NCBI GenBank assembly: GCA_900467745.1
Contig: UBQW01000033.1
Location: 1-64,000, forward strand
Direction of reading: 5' to 3'
DNA: 64,000 nucleotides
Origin: Hyphomicrobiales bacterium
Lineage (GTDB): Bacteria; Pseudomonadota; Alphaproteobacteria; Rhizobiales; Rhizobiaceae
Shown: piece by piece, positions 63,398-64,000 of the stretch
Numbering within the stretch: position 1 is the first letter of the stretch
How the letters are laid out: each line of letters begins with the position of its first letter
Translations under genes and position numbers: made by a program
Notes under the pieces: model-generated
Databases searched by the model: none
Seen by the model: only the letters and a program-made list of their open reading frames with translations
Told to the model about the DNA's origin: nothing

Positions 63398-64000
63398 CAG
63401 AGGGCACTCCCGAGCATCATCCAGGTAACGAGCGCTGCAACGCCGATCAGCATGGCGAACGCGTAGTGATAGAGGTAACCGCTCTGCAGGCGCACGACGC
63501 GGTTGGTGACATCGACGACACGGGCGGCAATGCCGTTCGGGCCGTAGGTGTCGATGACGCCGACGTCACCCTTCTTCCACAGGAACCGGCCAAGGGCCTT
63601 TGCCGAACGGACGAAGAGGAAGTCGTAGAGCTCGTCGAAGTACCACTTGTTCAAGAGGAACTGGTAGAGCACCCGATGCTGGCGTGCGAGCACTGCCGGC
63701 GTCGATGGCGACTTGATGTACATGTACCAGGCGGTAACGAAACCGATCACCATGGCGATGAAGGGGCTGAGGGCTACGAGCGCCGGAACGTGGTGGAACT
63801 CGTGGACCAGCTCGTTGTGCTCCGAGGTGAAGAGCGCGCCCTTCCAGAACTCGGCATATTCCTCGCCGTAGAAGTGCCCTTCGAAGAACCAGCCCGCGAA
63901 GACCGCGCCGATCGCCAACAGATAGAGCGGGATCAGCATGACCTGCGGCGATTCGTGCACGTGGTGCATGACCTCGTGCGACGCGCGCGGCTTGTTGAAG
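63397..64000 (-). CDS. nuoL: NADH-quinone oxidoreductase subunit L, C-terminal part
   Basis: The frame is open to the window edge and continues beyond it. It encodes the last 200 or so residues: HESPQVMLIPLYLLAIGAVF, then a long amphipathic segment (KWYFDELYDFLFVRS) and the final helix. This matches the C-terminus of NuoL, with the long lateral helix and last membrane segments. It is the most upstream gene seen of nuoL-nuoM-nuoN. Confidence 0.93.
   Translation of the reverse strand, partial: FNKPRASHEVMHHVHESPQVMLIPLYLLAIGAVFAGWFFEGHFYGEEYAEFWKGALFTSEHNELVHEFHHVPALVALSPFIAMVIGFVTAWYMYIKSPSTPAVLARQHRVLYQFLLNKWYFDELYDFLFVRSAKALGRFLWKKGDVGVIDTYGPNGIAARVVDVTNRVVRLQSGYLYHYAFAMLIGVAALVTWMMLGSAL

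Overview
The window is a chromosomal segment of a high-GC alphaproteobacterium, most likely Rhizobiaceae (Rhizobium, Agrobacterium or Ensifer type). The basis is gene content and order: a second FtsZ without a C-terminal tail, aroQ-accB-accC-aat, gatB/gatC-gatA, pyrB with a degenerate dihydroorotase, topA-rnr-DUF983, rpmG, pleD-divK, dinB with a GTTC-N7-GTTC LexA box, dnaE, lolCD-proS, and nuoL-M-N-birA-rnj-mce. I found no rRNA, tRNA or CRISPR array.

Region 1 (1-5592) is the right part of a Tn7-like (TniABQ) transposon: tniA, a DDE transposase with D-x35-E spacing; tniB, an AAA+ ATPase; and tniQ, a long target selector with a zinc-finger N-terminus and two HTH-like modules near its C-terminus. 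Three ATGACA-type repeats lie just inside a predicted right end at 5592, which abuts the terminator of a BON-domain gene. The left end and any cargo lie before base 1.

Region 2 (5593-8950) is an accessory patch of small genes: BON protein, DUF1508 protein, a 59-aa protein, an HNH-like relic, a small membrane protein and an SDR oxidoreductase.

Region 3 (8949-30610) holds ftsZ2, a ketopantoate-reductase-type protein, an aminotransferase, a DsbA-like protein, the aroQ-accBC-aat block, complex I accessory NDUFA12, gatB and gatCA (tRNA amidotransferase), five GNAT acetyltransferases, a YjhX/TopAI-like toxin homologue, ruvX, small membrane proteins, a TetR regulator with an adjacent palindrome, and an acyl-CoA dehydrogenase.

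Region 4 (30786-42600) is mainly housekeeping genes on the plus strand: pyrB-pyrC', plsY, dprA, topA-rnr-DUF983, an MFS transporter and rpmG. A 680-bp intergenic stretch with several strong hairpins follows (candidate small RNA), then pleD and divK.

Region 5 (45166-64000) has a DUF3572 protein, a HAD-like protein, dinB, an L,D-transpeptidase, dnaE, lolD-lolC-proS, DUF1467, mce, rnj, birA and nuoN-nuoM-nuoL (nuoL cut by the window edge). A 28-codon membrane peptide gene lies between dnaE and a secreted protein gene.

The points I consider most worth following up are: the TniABQ element and its end; the catalytically dead PyrC homologue paired with PyrB; the gatC promoter embedded in a terminator hairpin; a hairpin covering the ribosome-binding site of a small membrane protein; the palindromes upstream of topA; the structured 42.6-42.8 kb intergenic region; and the leader of the yjhX-like gene.
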